A DNA stretch of 64,000 nucleotides, taken from the NCBI GenBank assembly GCA_902809985.1, contig CADDXC010000001.1:2418001-2482000 (forward strand), in the 5' to 3' direction. A program made the translations under genes and the position numbers. Shown here one piece after another: positions 36,883-46,480 of the stretch. Within the stretch, counting starts at the first letter, position 1; every line of letters starts with the position of its first letter. The stretch comes from Clostridiaceae bacterium BL-3 (lineage in GTDB: Bacteria > Bacillota > Clostridia > Clostridiales > Clostridiaceae). The notes below the pieces were generated by a model, which was not told where the DNA came from, made no database searches, and was given only the letters and a program-made list of their open reading frames with translations.

Positions 36883-36982
36883 CATTATCCTTTCTATAAC
36901 TAATAGTCATAAAAATATGATAATCAATATACTTACTTATTTTATCATAGTAAGCATAAAAATTTCAATGTTTCCTTCTCTA

Positions 36983-37900
36983 TTAACATTTCTTTACCAT
37001 ATCAGCAATGGAATAATCTGATGAAACTGTTATTGTCTTGACATTTCTTTGAAAACGCTCATACCTAAAACAGCAGTAATCGAGAAAATCATCACCGCTG
37101 TAGTGCCTAATCATGGCCCATACCATCCACAGCAAATCCTGTGCCATCATATAGCATTTTATTTTTAATATTTCTGAAGGCATGGGAAACTTACCATAAT
37201 AGTCTAAAAGGAGATATTTAATTGCATCTTCAGTTAGTCTGGATTCAAGAATATACGCAGCTACATCCCAACTCGGATCGTTCATCCCGGAATATTCCCA
37301 ATCTACAAGGTAGGTTCTTCCTTTATTATCCACCACAAAGTTTTCGGGCACCGTATCATTGTGACAGGGGACAGAAATTGTATTTTTAATATTCTTTTGC
37401 ATAAAATCCAGCAGTCGTTTTTTTAATGCAGCATAGTCGAAGAAAAAATCTCCATTAAGTTCTTTAATAATATGCTCATATTTGTTTAACTCTTTTTCCC
37501 AATTAAAAGAATTGGGAAAATGTTTTTGGCTGGAGTGAATCTTTTTCATAAGAGCAGAAACAGCTTTTATATTAGCTGAAGAGCAAGGATCTATTTGGGC
37601 AATATTTTTACTATTTTCAATATATACACTGATTTTAATCCCACTTACCTCATCAAAATAAATGCACTCAGAGCTCAGGCCTAGCTCTGAAACAATTTTA
37701 TTATTAAGCTTTTCAATTTTTCGGTCAATCATTAAATTGGTCATACCGCCTGGCTGCCGGACAACATACTCTGTTCCATTTATATTCATAATATAGTTGT
37801 AATTAGTAAGTCCACCTGCAAAACGAGTTTTGTCAAATATTATACTGTCGTCACTAAAAACAAGACGCAGTTTTTTTTGTACTAATTCTTCCATTTCCAT
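36983..37900 (-). CDS. Choline kinase / LicA-like phosphotransferase
   Basis: The 305-residue protein has the choline/aminoglycoside-kinase fold: nucleotide loop FAGGLTNYNYIM, the catalytic loop VPCHNDTVPENFVVD (the Brenner-type H-N-D-x-x-x-x-N) and YLVDWEYSGMNDPSWDVA (metal-binding Asp). LicA-type enzymes phosphorylate choline for surface phosphocholine or phospholipid. I set the start at ATG 37900 after GGTGGA. Its position near a choline-degrading microcompartment region suggests choline or ethanolamine as substrate, but thiamine or other small alcohols are possible. Confidence 0.82.
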   Translation of the reverse strand: MEMEELVQKKLRLVFSDDSIIFDKTRFAGGLTNYNYIMNINGTEYVVRQPGGMTNLMIDRKIEKLNNKIVSELGLSSECIYFDEVSGIKISVYIENSKNIAQIDPCSSANIKAVSALMKKIHSSQKHFPNSFNWEKELNKYEHIIKELNGDFFFDYAALKKRLLDFMQKNIKNTISVPCHNDTVPENFVVDNKGRTYLVDWEYSGMNDPSWDVAAYILESRLTEDAIKYLLLDYYGKFPMPSEILKIKCYMMAQDLLWMVWAMIRHYSGDDFLDYCCFRYERFQRNVKTITVSSDYSIADMVKKC

Positions 37901-37924
37901 AAATAATCCACCACACATATTCAA

Positions 37925-38341
37925 TCTATTGTTTTGTTAATTAAGAAGACATAAGCAACCAAATAAATGCGCCAATTTATAATTTCCTGAAATCCATTAC
38001 AAGGATCATTATAACAATAATATGCCTAAAAATCAACATATTACCTTATATGTCTCTTCTAGCTGATACCAGCATATAGAAGTCAGAAATCTAGAATTAT
38101 ATAGACATAGTTCTAGATTCCATTACAAATATTCCATTACAATAACTTCTATTGTAATAGTTCCACTTTTCAAAATAAAAGTGGATATTATTCAAAAAAA
38201 ACGATATTATACAATATAATATTTTAACTAGATACAATAATACTAATAATATACATTAATTCTACAATAAATCAGTTATCTTATATGGTATCATAAATGA
38301 TGGTAATTATTAAAGTTCAGTAGAAAATAGGAGAGGAAATC
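37925..38341. other. A/T-rich intergenic region with several inverted repeats
   Basis: It holds TCTAGAA (38090-38096) and TTCTAGA (38111-38117), a hairpin ATTACAATA-ACTTC-TATTGTAAT (about 38139-38161), and CCACTTTT-CAAAAT-AAAAGTGG just after it. These could be operators or terminators between divergent units. No gene was recognised apart from the short remnant that follows. Confidence 0.4.
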
Positions 38342-38452
38342 ATGGAAGGTAAGTTTAAACTGAAATCCAATATTTATTTTAATAAGCAATCCATACAGCT
38401 TTTAGAACAAATTGAGGAACTTATATATATTTGTAGAAAATGCTATTTATAA
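38342..38452 (+). pseudogene. Probable N-terminal remnant of a PduQ-type iron alcohol dehydrogenase
   Basis: With a GAGAGGA ribosome site, ATG 38342 opens a 36-residue peptide, MEGKFKLKSNIYFNKQSI followed by QLLEQIEELIYI, then stops. This resembles the first 30 residues of microcompartment alcohol dehydrogenases (FKLKTxIYFGxxSLxxL pattern). The normal GxG nucleotide site and the remaining 350 residues are absent. It may be the relic of the alcohol dehydrogenase that choline microcompartment loci often carry. Identification by eye only. Confidence 0.4.
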
Positions 38453-38630
38453 AATGTTCAAAATCACAGAAAATAACTTATAAAATATTAACTTTGGTTT
38501 CTTTTTGACGAAACTCAAAGAGTAAGGTAAATTACTAGTTTACTTTCATATTCTTATGTATTACAATGAAGTTTAGATAATTTCTTCCTTCACGTACAAT
38601 TATAAGGTCATAAGAGGTGCATTTACAGGT

Positions 38631-39821
38631 ATGAATAAAACTAATAATCCACTTGAAAAATTAATATCCTCAAATTTATACGATCGTTATAGTGGTATTT
38701 TATCCTTATCAGATATTCCTCTGTTTCTGGCAGATACAAATGGTAATATTTTGCTTGAATTTATTCCATCTCCTGATTTTTGTACACATGTATGTCAGGA
38801 AAAGGGCGGAGAAGTATGCCCTGACTACAGATGTCGATTAAATCCCAAGGGCGAGGGTAGATTTGTATGTCGATATGGCCTTGAAAATATACTTTTTCCC
38901 ATCAGAGTAGAAAATGAAACCTTAGGATACGTAGCCGGTATGCAGGTATATTTGAAGGATAATGAATATAAAAAATACATGATTAATATAAATCCCTCCA
39001 AAGAGAGCAAAGCTGAAGAATTAGAATTTGTTGCTAAATCGATTTCCTCACTGAAAACCGTGGAATCCAATAAAATTAAAATACATGAACGTTTATGCGG
39101 TCAAATTGCTAAAAATATTTCTCTTGACTTATCTGAAAATATAAGTTATTTTCATCAAGATGTGAAAAGGTTATCAATTGAAAAAGAGATACTGGAAAAA
39201 AAGATCATTGATCTAGAGGCAAAAAACATGTCTTTAGCAGTTAATCCTCATTTTTTGTTTAATACTTTAAACTGCATCGCCCGTGTGGCTTATTTTGAGC
39301 ATTCTCACACAACAGAAAAACTCATTTATTGCCTTTCTGACTTGCTGCGATACAACTTAAAACAGGAAAACCAACTTCACACTATTGGCGCTGAAATCAA
39401 TAATATTGAAAAATACCTGTATATTCAGAAAGTAAGATTTAAAAACCGCCTTGAATACAGCATAGATATTCCTGAAAATATTAAATCTTACACAATTCCC
39501 AACATGGTTATCCAGCCAATTGTTGAAAACTCCTTAATCCACGGAATTACACCAAAACGAGAAGGAGGTAAAATAATTATTTGTGCAGAGGAATGTAAAA
39601 GGGAAATTATTATTTCCATTATGGATAACGGAAATGGCTTTCCAAAGGACATTTTGCTAAACATGAAAAAATTTGAAAATAAATCGGGTTTAGGGCTTTG
39701 GAATACAGACAAACGCTTAAAACAATACTATGGGAAACAGTACGGATTGGAAATTGTAAAGTCTGATTATAGTGGTAGTACCGTTACTATCACAATTCCT
39801 ACCCAGCCTATTGTGAGGTGA
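38631..39821 (+). CDS. PocR-domain sensor histidine kinase (LytS/YesM type)
   Basis: The 396-residue protein has no membrane span. Residues about 10-150 form a PocR ligand-binding domain with its cysteine pattern (FCTHVC, EVCPDYRC, FVCRYG). Residues about 200-280 form the HisKA_7TM/LytS-type dimerisation domain with the phospho-accepting His in NPHFLFNTLNCI. The remainder is a HATPase_c domain (NSLIHG, DNGNGFP, GLGLWNTDKRL). PocR domains sense small hydrocarbon derivatives and often govern propanediol, ethanolamine or choline microcompartments. The response regulator gene overlaps or abuts its end, and the cut operon lies 3 kb away. Confidence 0.9.
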   Translation: MNKTNNPLEKLISSNLYDRYSGILSLSDIPLFLADTNGNILLEFIPSPDFCTHVCQEKGGEVCPDYRCRLNPKGEGRFVCRYGLENILFPIRVENETLGYVAGMQVYLKDNEYKKYMININPSKESKAEELEFVAKSISSLKTVESNKIKIHERLCGQIAKNISLDLSENISYFHQDVKRLSIEKEILEKKIIDLEAKNMSLAVNPHFLFNTLNCIARVAYFEHSHTTEKLIYCLSDLLRYNLKQENQLHTIGAEINNIEKYLYIQKVRFKNRLEYSIDIPENIKSYTIPNMVIQPIVENSLIHGITPKREGGKIIICAEECKREIIISIMDNGNGFPKDILLNMKKFENKSGLGLWNTDKRLKQYYGKQYGLEIVKSDYSGSTVTITIPTQPIVR

Positions 39822-39826
39822 TAGCA

Positions 39827-40597
39827 ATGAGCGTGGTTTTGATTGTAGAAGATGAAATGCTTGAGCAAGAATTTCTTAGATCAGTTATGCTTGAAGAGCT
39901 TTTTCCAGAAGATAAGCTGCTGACCTGCGAAAGCGGAATACAGGCCATCAATCTAGCAAAGCAATATCAACCCAATGTTATCATAATGGATATAATGATT
40001 CCTGAATTGGACGGTTTAAGTGCCATTGAGAGAATCAGAAAATTTTTACCCAATGTATTTATTACAATTTTGTCCGCCTATTCGGACTTTTCCTATGCAC
40101 AAAGAGCAATCAGGCTGCAAGTTTCCGAGTACTTGTTGAAACCTGTAAAACCCAATGTTATCAAACAGGTTTTCCGAAAAATGCTGGACTCAGCAAACGA
40201 TTGTGATGCATTGACAGAAGAAAATCCTGACGAAAATATTAAAGATTCTAGAGGAAGTCAACGATACTTTATAGAGGAATCCATAAAATATATTAAAGAA
40301 CATTATAGAGAAAAAATCACTTTGAAAATGGTTGCTTCTAGAGTATTTTTAAGTCCCAAGTATTTCAGTCGTGTTTTTAAGAAGGAAATGGGGGTTTCAT
40401 TTTCAAATTATATAATCAATTTAAAAATTCAACATGCCTGTAGATTGTTAGAGACAACCAATTATCCCGCTTATCGCATTTCAATAGAATGTGGTTTTTC
40501 AGATCCTTCTTATTTTAACAGGGTATTTTGTACACAGATGAATATGACTCCTCAATCCTACAGAAAATATACACGTATGTCAGCACAGAGAGATTGA
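39827..40597 (+). CDS. Response regulator with AraC-type DNA-binding domain
   Basis: The 256-residue protein has a receiver domain (about 1-120; acidic pocket VEDE, phospho-acceptor Asp in VIIMDIMIPELDG, Thr/Ser in TILSAYSD, Lys in LLKPVKP) and a C-terminal AraC/XylS double helix-turn-helix (about 155-250, FLSPKYFSRVFKKEMGVSF and IECGFSDPSYFNRVF). I use ATG 39827, preceded by GAGGTGA, which overlaps the kinase stop codon. It forms a two-component pair with the PocR kinase and most likely activates the cut genes. Confidence 0.92.
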   Translation: MSVVLIVEDEMLEQEFLRSVMLEELFPEDKLLTCESGIQAINLAKQYQPNVIIMDIMIPELDGLSAIERIRKFLPNVFITILSAYSDFSYAQRAIRLQVSEYLLKPVKPNVIKQVFRKMLDSANDCDALTEENPDENIKDSRGSQRYFIEESIKYIKEHYREKITLKMVASRVFLSPKYFSRVFKKEMGVSFSNYIINLKIQHACRLLETTNYPAYRISIECGFSDPSYFNRVFCTQMNMTPQSYRKYTRMSAQRD

Positions 40598-40789
40598 AAG
40601 TTATGAAATTATTGCAACATAGTATAAAATCTTTAAAGTACTAATTATTATAAATCTTTTATCGAACTCTAACATAAAATCGCTAGGGTTCTTTATTTAT
40701 ACAAATTATACCAACTATTTTAGCTAATAAAAATGGTTATTTTTATATACTAATATATGATTTAAAAACGTAAAAGGGGGATAAAATTT

Positions 40790-42898
40790 ATGTTACAAAA
40801 AATGAGTTTAAAAGTAAAAATTAGCACTATAATTGGACTATTGCTGATACTAACTTTCGCAGCTACGTTTTCTATATTATTAGTCAGGTTATATAATAGC
40901 AGTATATCACAAGCTAAAACTCTCTCAGAGGAAATGTCAAAATCCTATGCATCCCAGGTTGACAGTCATTTTATAACACTTGAAACAATAGGTGATACAT
41001 TCAAAGATTCAATAAACAGTCAGATAAAAAAAGGTGTTAAGAATAGAGATATTATCATTGATATGCAAAAAAATATATTGAATAAATATCCTAATATTTA
41101 TGGAATAACAGTGGCTTTTGAACCAAATGCCTTTGACGGCAAGGATTCTTCCTATGCAGGAAAACCGGGATACGGCGAAAAGGGATTGTTTATACCCTAT
41201 GTAACCAGAAGCAACGGCTCTTTTCATATTGAACCGGCATATAATTCTGAAACTGAGATGACCTGGTATAATACTCCTAAAAGAAGTAAACGAGTATTTG
41301 TGACGGAACCAACTGTATATAAAGTTAATGGCAATAATATCTCCATGGCATCTTTGGTAGTACCTATTTTAGATGAAAATAAAAATTTTCGAGGAGTTGT
41401 ATCCATAGATTACAGACTTGAAACATTTCAAAATATTGTAGATCAAATAAAACCCATGGGAGGATATGCTCAACTTTTATCGAAAAATGGTATATATGTA
41501 GCAAATGGGGCCAATAAGAAGTTGATAATGACTGATGCAAAGAAAAGTGGTAGTGACTGGAATAATGTTGTAAGCCAAACATCTGCAGGCAAACAGATTC
41601 AAGCCATAGGAAAATCAATTTCAACAGGAGAGGACGTCTTCAGAGTAGCATACCCGGTAAAAATAAGTGACTATGATATGAATTGGAGTCTATGCATTGA
41701 TATTCCCATGGCAAATATTTTAAAGGATTTCTATGCTCAATTAAGAGAAATAATACTTATGGCCTGTATTGGACTTGCCGCTATAATCCTGGTAACAGTA
41801 TTAATTGTAGGTTATATGACCAAAGGACTTAAATATACGGAAGATCAATTGGATTTATTGGCACAGGGAGATCTCAGTAAGGAAATTAATTCTAAGTTTT
41901 CAAAATCCAAAGATGAAATTGGAAATATGATAAATTCTATGTGGAAAATGCAAAAATCAATTAAGAATATAGTAAAAGGCGTGAAAGACAATTCTTTAAA
42001 TGTAGATCATTCAATAAGCAATGTGGAAAAAAGTATAGGTACCCTAAACTCAAAGATTGGTGATGTATCTGCAACTACAGAGGAACTCTCTGCCGGAATG
42101 GAAGAAACTGCGGCATCCTCTCAAGAAATGAACAACTCGGCATCTGAAATAAAGAAAACCGTTGAAAGCATGTCATCAGCAATCGAAAGCGGATTAAAAT
42201 CTGCAGAAAAAATAAATACAAGAGCTGATGCTCTGAAATCCTCTGCAATTCAATCTCAACAGAATGTACATGACATGAGTTCAGATATGAATAAAAAATT
42301 ACAACTGGCACTTGAAAAGTCAAAAGCTGTGGAGCAAATAAACTCATTGACAGATGAAATATTGGAGATAACCTCACAGACAAATTTACTTGCACTAAAT
42401 GCATCTATCGAAGCAGCACGTGCAGGAGAAGCTGGAAAAGGATTTTCCGTTGTAGCAGATGAAATCAGAAAGCTAGCCGATTCATCTCAGAACATGGTCA
42501 TCCAAATTCAAAATACCAATAAGGATGTAGTTCAATCCGTAGATGCACTTAGAAATAGTTCAAGAGATATAATGAAATTTATCGAAAAACAAGTGGTGCC
42601 TGATTATACTAATTTAGTTAAAACAGGAGAACAGTACAGCAAAGATTCTTCTGAAATCAAAAAATTGATTGATGATTTCAATAAAATATCTGAAAAATTA
42701 CTTTCATCTATTTCTGATATAGTAAAATCCGTGGGAGAGGTATCTGCAGCATCGGAAGAAGGTGCACAGGGAACTACAAGCATAGCACAGATGTCTTCAG
42801 AAGTAGCTGAATTAAGCAATAACGTATTGAATCAGACAGCAGAATCAAAATCAAGCTCTGAAAAATTGAAAAACATGATTTCCATATTCAAGCTATAA
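40790..42898 (+). CDS. Methyl-accepting chemotaxis protein with dCache sensor domain
   Basis: The 702-residue protein has transmembrane helices at about 11-33 and 318-342, enclosing an extracellular dCache/PDC sensor (about 40-310). A HAMP domain (about 343-400) and the signalling domain follow, with the conserved hairpin tip [32 protein letters not shown] (near residue 540). No C-terminal CheR pentapeptide is present. It sits between the PocR system and the choline microcompartment genes, so choline or a related amine is a reasonable guess for the ligand. Confidence 0.92.
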   Translation: MLQKMSLKVKISTIIGLLLILTFAATFSILLVRLYNSSISQAKTLSEEMSKSYASQVDSHFITLETIGDTFKDSINSQIKKGVKNRDIIIDMQKNILNKYPNIYGITVAFEPNAFDGKDSSYAGKPGYGEKGLFIPYVTRSNGSFHIEPAYNSETEMTWYNTPKRSKRVFVTEPTVYKVNGNNISMASLVVPILDENKNFRGVVSIDYRLETFQNIVDQIKPMGGYAQLLSKNGIYVANGANKKLIMTDAKKSGSDWNNVVSQTSAGKQIQAIGKSISTGEDVFRVAYPVKISDYDMNWSLCIDIPMANILKDFYAQLREIILMACIGLAAIILVTVLIVGYMTKGLKYTEDQLDLLAQGDLSKEINSKFSKSKDEIGNMINSMWKMQKSIKNIVKGVKDNSLNVDHSISNVEKSIGTLNSKIGDVSATTEELSAGMEETAASSQEMNNSASEIKKTVESMSSAIESGLKSAEKINTRADALKSSAIQSQQNVHDMSSDMNKKLQLALEKSKAVEQINSLTDEILEITSQTNLLALNASIEAARAGEAGKGFSVVADEIRKLADSSQNMVIQIQNTNKDVVQSVDALRNSSRDIMKFIEKQVVPDYTNLVKTGEQYSKDSSEIKKLIDDFNKISEKLLSSISDIVKSVGEVSAASEEGAQGTTSIAQMSSEVAELSNNVLNQTAESKSSSEKLKNMISIFKL

Positions 42899-42949
42899 CA
42901 AGCTATAAAAAGAGAAAATGTACTTAAAATTTAATTTACACAAAGTAAA

Positions 42950-42985
42950 TACAGATGGCTACCCTAATATGGTAGCCATCTGTAC
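42950..42985. terminator. Bidirectional terminator
   Basis: ACAGATGGCTACC and GGTAGCCATCTGT form a perfect 13-bp stem with a 7-nt loop between the convergent chemoreceptor and SMR genes. Confidence 0.85.
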
Positions 42986-42994
42986 TAACATTTT

Positions 42995-43321
42995 TTAATG
43001 ATTTACACCACTTAAATTTAAGCCTACTATTCCAGTGATAATTAAAATTATAGATATTACTTTACCCATGTTAATTTCCTCTTTAAAAAACATTATTCCA
43101 ATAACTGATATTACTGTAATTCCTACCCCTGACCATATTGCATATGCAATACTTACATCTATTTTCTTTAAAGCCAATGAAAATACACTGTAGCATAAAA
43201 AATATGCAACAAACATACCTATGGATGGAAATAACCTCGTTAATCCATTGGAAATTTTCATTAACGAAGTACCTATTAGCTCCAACGTTATTGCTAAAAA
43301 TAGAAAAAACCAGTGCATCAT
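42995..43321 (-). CDS. Small multidrug resistance (SMR) family transporter
   Basis: The 108-residue protein has four membrane helices and the essential membrane Glu in LAITLELIGTSLMK (residue 14), followed by WSGVGI, as in EmrE-type proteins. SMR proteins export quaternary amines in exchange for protons. SMR genes are found beside many choline and ethanolamine microcompartment loci, so movement of choline or trimethylamine is possible. It is separated from the shell genes by a terminator and is thus a separate transcript. Confidence 0.88.
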   Translation of the reverse strand: MMHWFFLFLAITLELIGTSLMKISNGLTRLFPSIGMFVAYFLCYSVFSLALKKIDVSIAYAIWSGVGITVISVIGIMFFKEEINMGKVISIILIITGIVGLNLSGVNH

Positions 43322-43361
43322 AGCCTCCCTTTATAAATTTTATAGTACCAATTACATTTGA

Positions 43362-43408
43362 AAAAAGAACGTATCCCGATTTGATTTACATGGATCCAGA
43401 TACGTTCT
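43362..43408 (-). terminator. Terminator of the cut microcompartment operon
   Basis: On the minus strand AGAACGTATC and GATACGTTCT pair (10 bp), with an inner partial GGATCC/GGG helix, followed by TTTTTTC. It stands about 110 nt after the last shell gene. Confidence 0.85.
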
Positions 43409-43514
43409 CTAAACAAACTATCATTTTGATTTTAGCATCTATCATAAGATGATAGCATATTATATCTTATTTTAAAGTCATCTTCATATGTCTTTTCAAA
43501 TATCAAATTTTTGT

Positions 43515-43811
43515 CTACTCTTCATTTCCTTCAGAAATTTTAGGAAGAATAGATTCAACCTCAACATGCGGACGTGGAATAACATGAACTGAAATCAGTT
43601 CTTCACCAACACGCTGTGCTGCTGCTGCACCAGCATCAGTAGCTGCCTTTACAGCACCTACATCTCCTCTTACCATCACTGTTACAAGACCACCTCCAAC
43701 ATGTTCCTTACCAATTAAATGGACATTTGCCGCCTTAACCATTGCATCTGCTGCTTCAATACAACCTATTAAACCTTTTGTTTCAATCATTCCCAATGCA
43801 TCATGTTGCAT
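43515..43811 (-). CDS. Microcompartment hexameric shell protein (PduA/EutM type), copy 1
   Basis: The 98-residue BMC-domain protein forms hexagonal tiles of the shell. It has the typical [24 protein letters not shown] start, the pore-forming loop and the [20 protein letters not shown] and [18 protein letters not shown] strands. It is almost identical to the next gene upstream, differing mainly near the ends and by a one-residue indel (GEELISV against GELISV). It is the last gene of the operon. Confidence 0.95.
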   Translation of the reverse strand: MQHDALGMIETKGLIGCIEAADAMVKAANVHLIGKEHVGGGLVTVMVRGDVGAVKAATDAGAAAAQRVGEELISVHVIPRPHVEVESILPKISEGNEE

Positions 43812-43850
43812 TTTTTTCTCCCTCCTAAAACCTCATTTATGATCTACAAT

Positions 43851-44144
43851 TTATTTTTCATCTTCCTTTTCAATTTTAGGAAGAATACTTTCAACTTCCA
43901 CATGCGGACGTGGAATAACATGAACTGAAATCAACTCACCAACACGCTGTGCTGCTGCTGCACCAGCATCAGTAGCTGCCTTTACAGCACCTACATCTCC
44001 TCTTACCATCACTGTTACAAGACCGCCTCCAACATGTTCCTTACCAATCAAATAAACATTAGCTGCTTTAACCATAGCATCTGCTGCTTCAATAGAACCT
44101 ACCAAACCCCTCGTTTCGATCATTCCCAATGCATCATATTTCAT
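43851..44144 (-). CDS. Microcompartment hexameric shell protein (PduA/EutM type), copy 2
   Basis: This 97-residue BMC protein is nearly identical to the downstream copy (shared [20 protein letters not shown] and [17 protein letters not shown]). The two probably arose by a recent tandem duplication and would mix in the same facets. It lies 27 nt after the pduL-like gene with a strong AGGAG site. Confidence 0.95.
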   Translation of the reverse strand: MKYDALGMIETRGLVGSIEAADAMVKAANVYLIGKEHVGGGLVTVMVRGDVGAVKAATDAGAAAAQRVGELISVHVIPRPHVEVESILPKIEKEDEK

Positions 44145-44170
44145 TTTTTTTCTCCTTTCTTCCTAATACC

Positions 44171-44824
44171 TTATTTTATTATTGTAATTTTCGATACATT
44201 ATTAAGATTCATGGCATTTGCTTCTTCTGTATCAACATGACATTCTAAAGCCGAAGCATCATTTGCCCTAATAACTACATTATTGTAAATACCACCTCGC
44301 GGCCCATCAACCTGAATGCTTACTATTTGCCCATCATGAACATCAAAATGCTGTGCATCTCCAGGTGTCATATGGATGTGACGCTGTGCAACAATCAATC
44401 CTTCTTTTATCTGAATGGATCCCTTTGGTCCAACTATAGTAATTCCAAATGTTCCGTGTAAATCACCTGACATTCTAATCTGTGGAACTGTCCCCAATTT
44501 AAAAGAATCTCCCTTTAGAACTTCCACCTGTGTCTTACTGCGTATTGGGCCAAGAATCCTAATCTTTTCAATGGCACCCTTTGGGCCGCAGATAGTCACA
44601 GTCTCCTTACACGCAAATTGTCCTGGTTGTGTTAGATCCTTAACTCTAGTCAACTGATATCCTTCTCCAAATAAGGTGTTAAAATCTACCTGTGAAAGGT
44701 GAACATGACGATTCGAAATTCCGATTGGAATTTTATACTCATCCTCTCTCCTACCTTCAGAAGGCATATTATCTTTGACAGTCTCCAGTAAAAGTTTGAG
44801 GACAGCTTCATACTTGTTGTCCAT
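44171..44824 (-). CDS. pduL: Phosphotransacylase, PduL type
   Basis: PduL exchanges acyl-CoA and phosphate to give acyl-phosphate and recycles CoA inside the shell; here the product would be acetyl-phosphate. The 217-residue protein has two zinc-binding segments, ISNRHVHLS (about 33-41) and AQRHIHMTP (about 144-152), and the repeated GPKG turns. The N-terminal DNKYEAVLKLLLETVKDN is an amphipathic helix of the encapsulation-peptide kind. It follows the aldehyde dehydrogenase by one base. Confidence 0.94.
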   Translation of the reverse strand: MDNKYEAVLKLLLETVKDNMPSEGRREDEYKIPIGISNRHVHLSQVDFNTLFGEGYQLTRVKDLTQPGQFACKETVTICGPKGAIEKIRILGPIRSKTQVEVLKGDSFKLGTVPQIRMSGDLHGTFGITIVGPKGSIQIKEGLIVAQRHIHMTPGDAQHFDVHDGQIVSIQVDGPRGGIYNNVVIRANDASALECHVDTEEANAMNLNNVSKITIIK

Positions 44825-44825
44825 T

Positions 44826-46433
44826 TTAATTAGCTCCCTTCATCGCAGCTATTAATTCACTTACCAGCTTAGTAAGCTTTTCATTGTCAGTTGAATCAGA
44901 ATTTGTACTATAACATTCCTTATCATAATTAGCTTTATTCTGGCAAGTACTCTTTGCAACATAGGAGGCAGGACTCGTAGCATAGCATCCTAAATCCCGC
45001 TGATTCCCACAGCTGCCAGAAAGTTCAGGATGATTGAACGTCGGATCATCTGAAGCCAATGTGCTGCAGTTTTTAATACCATATGCAACCCTCTTGATAT
45101 TAATCAAATGCATCGGACTGACATTTTCAGAAACAGAACTTCCTCCCCATGTACCACAGCCTAATGTAAAGGAAGGCAATAACCCTGTACTTGCACCAGT
45201 GCCGCCCTGACTTCCACCGGTATTAACCAGAATACGGGATGCTGGCTTTTTAGCAAACTTCATTACCATATCTCTATCATTTGTATGGATGTTCATAGTA
45301 TGACCAAGGCCATTTTGAAGCAATCTAATACTTAAATCACATGCTTCATGCCAATCTTTAACTGTATAAAAAGCAAGTACTGTTGTCAATTTTTCATAAG
45401 AAAGCGGATAACCGTCACCAACACCCTGTTGTTCTCCAAGTAAAACTTTTGTTCCCTCTGGAATTGAAATACCTGCAGCAGAGGCAATGACCTGTGGTGA
45501 TCTTCCAACAAATTTTGCACTCATACTGTGGCCGCCATTTTTAAAAAGTAGATTACAAACTTTTTTGGTTTCTTCAGCTGTCATAAAATATCCACCCTGT
45601 TTTTTGAATTCAGTTACTATAGCATCATGATTGCACTCTTCAGCAATTACAGACTGTTCAGATGCACAGATAGTACCATAATCAAAGCTCTTACTAGCAA
45701 TAACATCCCTAACCGCTTCGTGAACATCAGCTGTTTTCTCAATATAAGCTGGAGAATTACCAGCACCGACGCCCAATGCAGGCTTTCCAGAACTATAAGC
45801 AGCTTTTACCATCCCCGGTCCTCCAGTTGCAATTATCATGGAAACCTCTTTGCATTTCATCAACTCGTTCGTAGCATTCATAGACGGTGTTAAAATGCTG
45901 CCTATAATATTCGCAGGAGCACCTGCTTCTACTGCTGCATTACACATGAGACTAACAGCTTTTGTTGTACATTTTATTGCAGCAGGATGTGGTGAAAATA
46001 CAATGGCATTACGTGATTTAATTGCTATCATTGATTTGAAAATAGCGGTGGATGTTGGATTTGTAGAAGGAACTATACCCATTACTAAGCCAACAGGTTC
46101 TGCAATATCAATTACCTTATCAACCGGATTTTCTTTGATTACACCAATTGTCTTCATATTTTTAATAGAATTATATACACAAGTAGAAGCCATATGGTTT
46201 TTATAAGTCTTATCTTCAACCTTTCCAAAACCGGTTTCTTCTACAGCCATTTTGGCTAAACAAACTGCATTTTCCTCTGCCACTTTAACCATATTGCGCA
46301 GAATTTTATCGATTTGCTCTTCAGTATAATTAGCAATTTGATCTGCTGCAATTTTTCCTAGACGTGCAAGATTTCTCGCTTCTTGTACAGAACGTAAATC
46401 ATAATCAATATTTTCCAATTGTGATCCCTCCAT
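44826..46433 (-). CDS. CoA-acylating acetaldehyde dehydrogenase (microcompartment type, active form)
   Basis: This enzyme oxidises the acetaldehyde released by CutC to acetyl-CoA with NAD+. The catalytic Cys is in GTICASEQ (C256), preceded by GVGAGNSPAYIE and NPTSTAIFKSMIA. At 535 residues it is longer than most EutE/PduP. The extra C-terminal part is Cys-rich and ends in NEKLTKLVSELIAAMKGA, an amphipathic helix likely to act as an encapsulation peptide. It is encoded between a shell protein and PduL, the order of catabolic use. Compare the second paralogue at 56179-57669, which lacks this Cys. Confidence 0.94.
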   Translation of the reverse strand: MEGSQLENIDYDLRSVQEARNLARLGKIAADQIANYTEEQIDKILRNMVKVAEENAVCLAKMAVEETGFGKVEDKTYKNHMASTCVYNSIKNMKTIGVIKENPVDKVIDIAEPVGLVMGIVPSTNPTSTAIFKSMIAIKSRNAIVFSPHPAAIKCTTKAVSLMCNAAVEAGAPANIIGSILTPSMNATNELMKCKEVSMIIATGGPGMVKAAYSSGKPALGVGAGNSPAYIEKTADVHEAVRDVIASKSFDYGTICASEQSVIAEECNHDAIVTEFKKQGGYFMTAEETKKVCNLLFKNGGHSMSAKFVGRSPQVIASAAGISIPEGTKVLLGEQQGVGDGYPLSYEKLTTVLAFYTVKDWHEACDLSIRLLQNGLGHTMNIHTNDRDMVMKFAKKPASRILVNTGGSQGGTGASTGLLPSFTLGCGTWGGSSVSENVSPMHLINIKRVAYGIKNCSTLASDDPTFNHPELSGSCGNQRDLGCYATSPASYVAKSTCQNKANYDKECYSTNSDSTDNEKLTKLVSELIAAMKGAN

Positions 46434-46480
46434 TATTTTTCATAAAACTTTTATTATTTATTTTAATTTCTGCAACTGTG

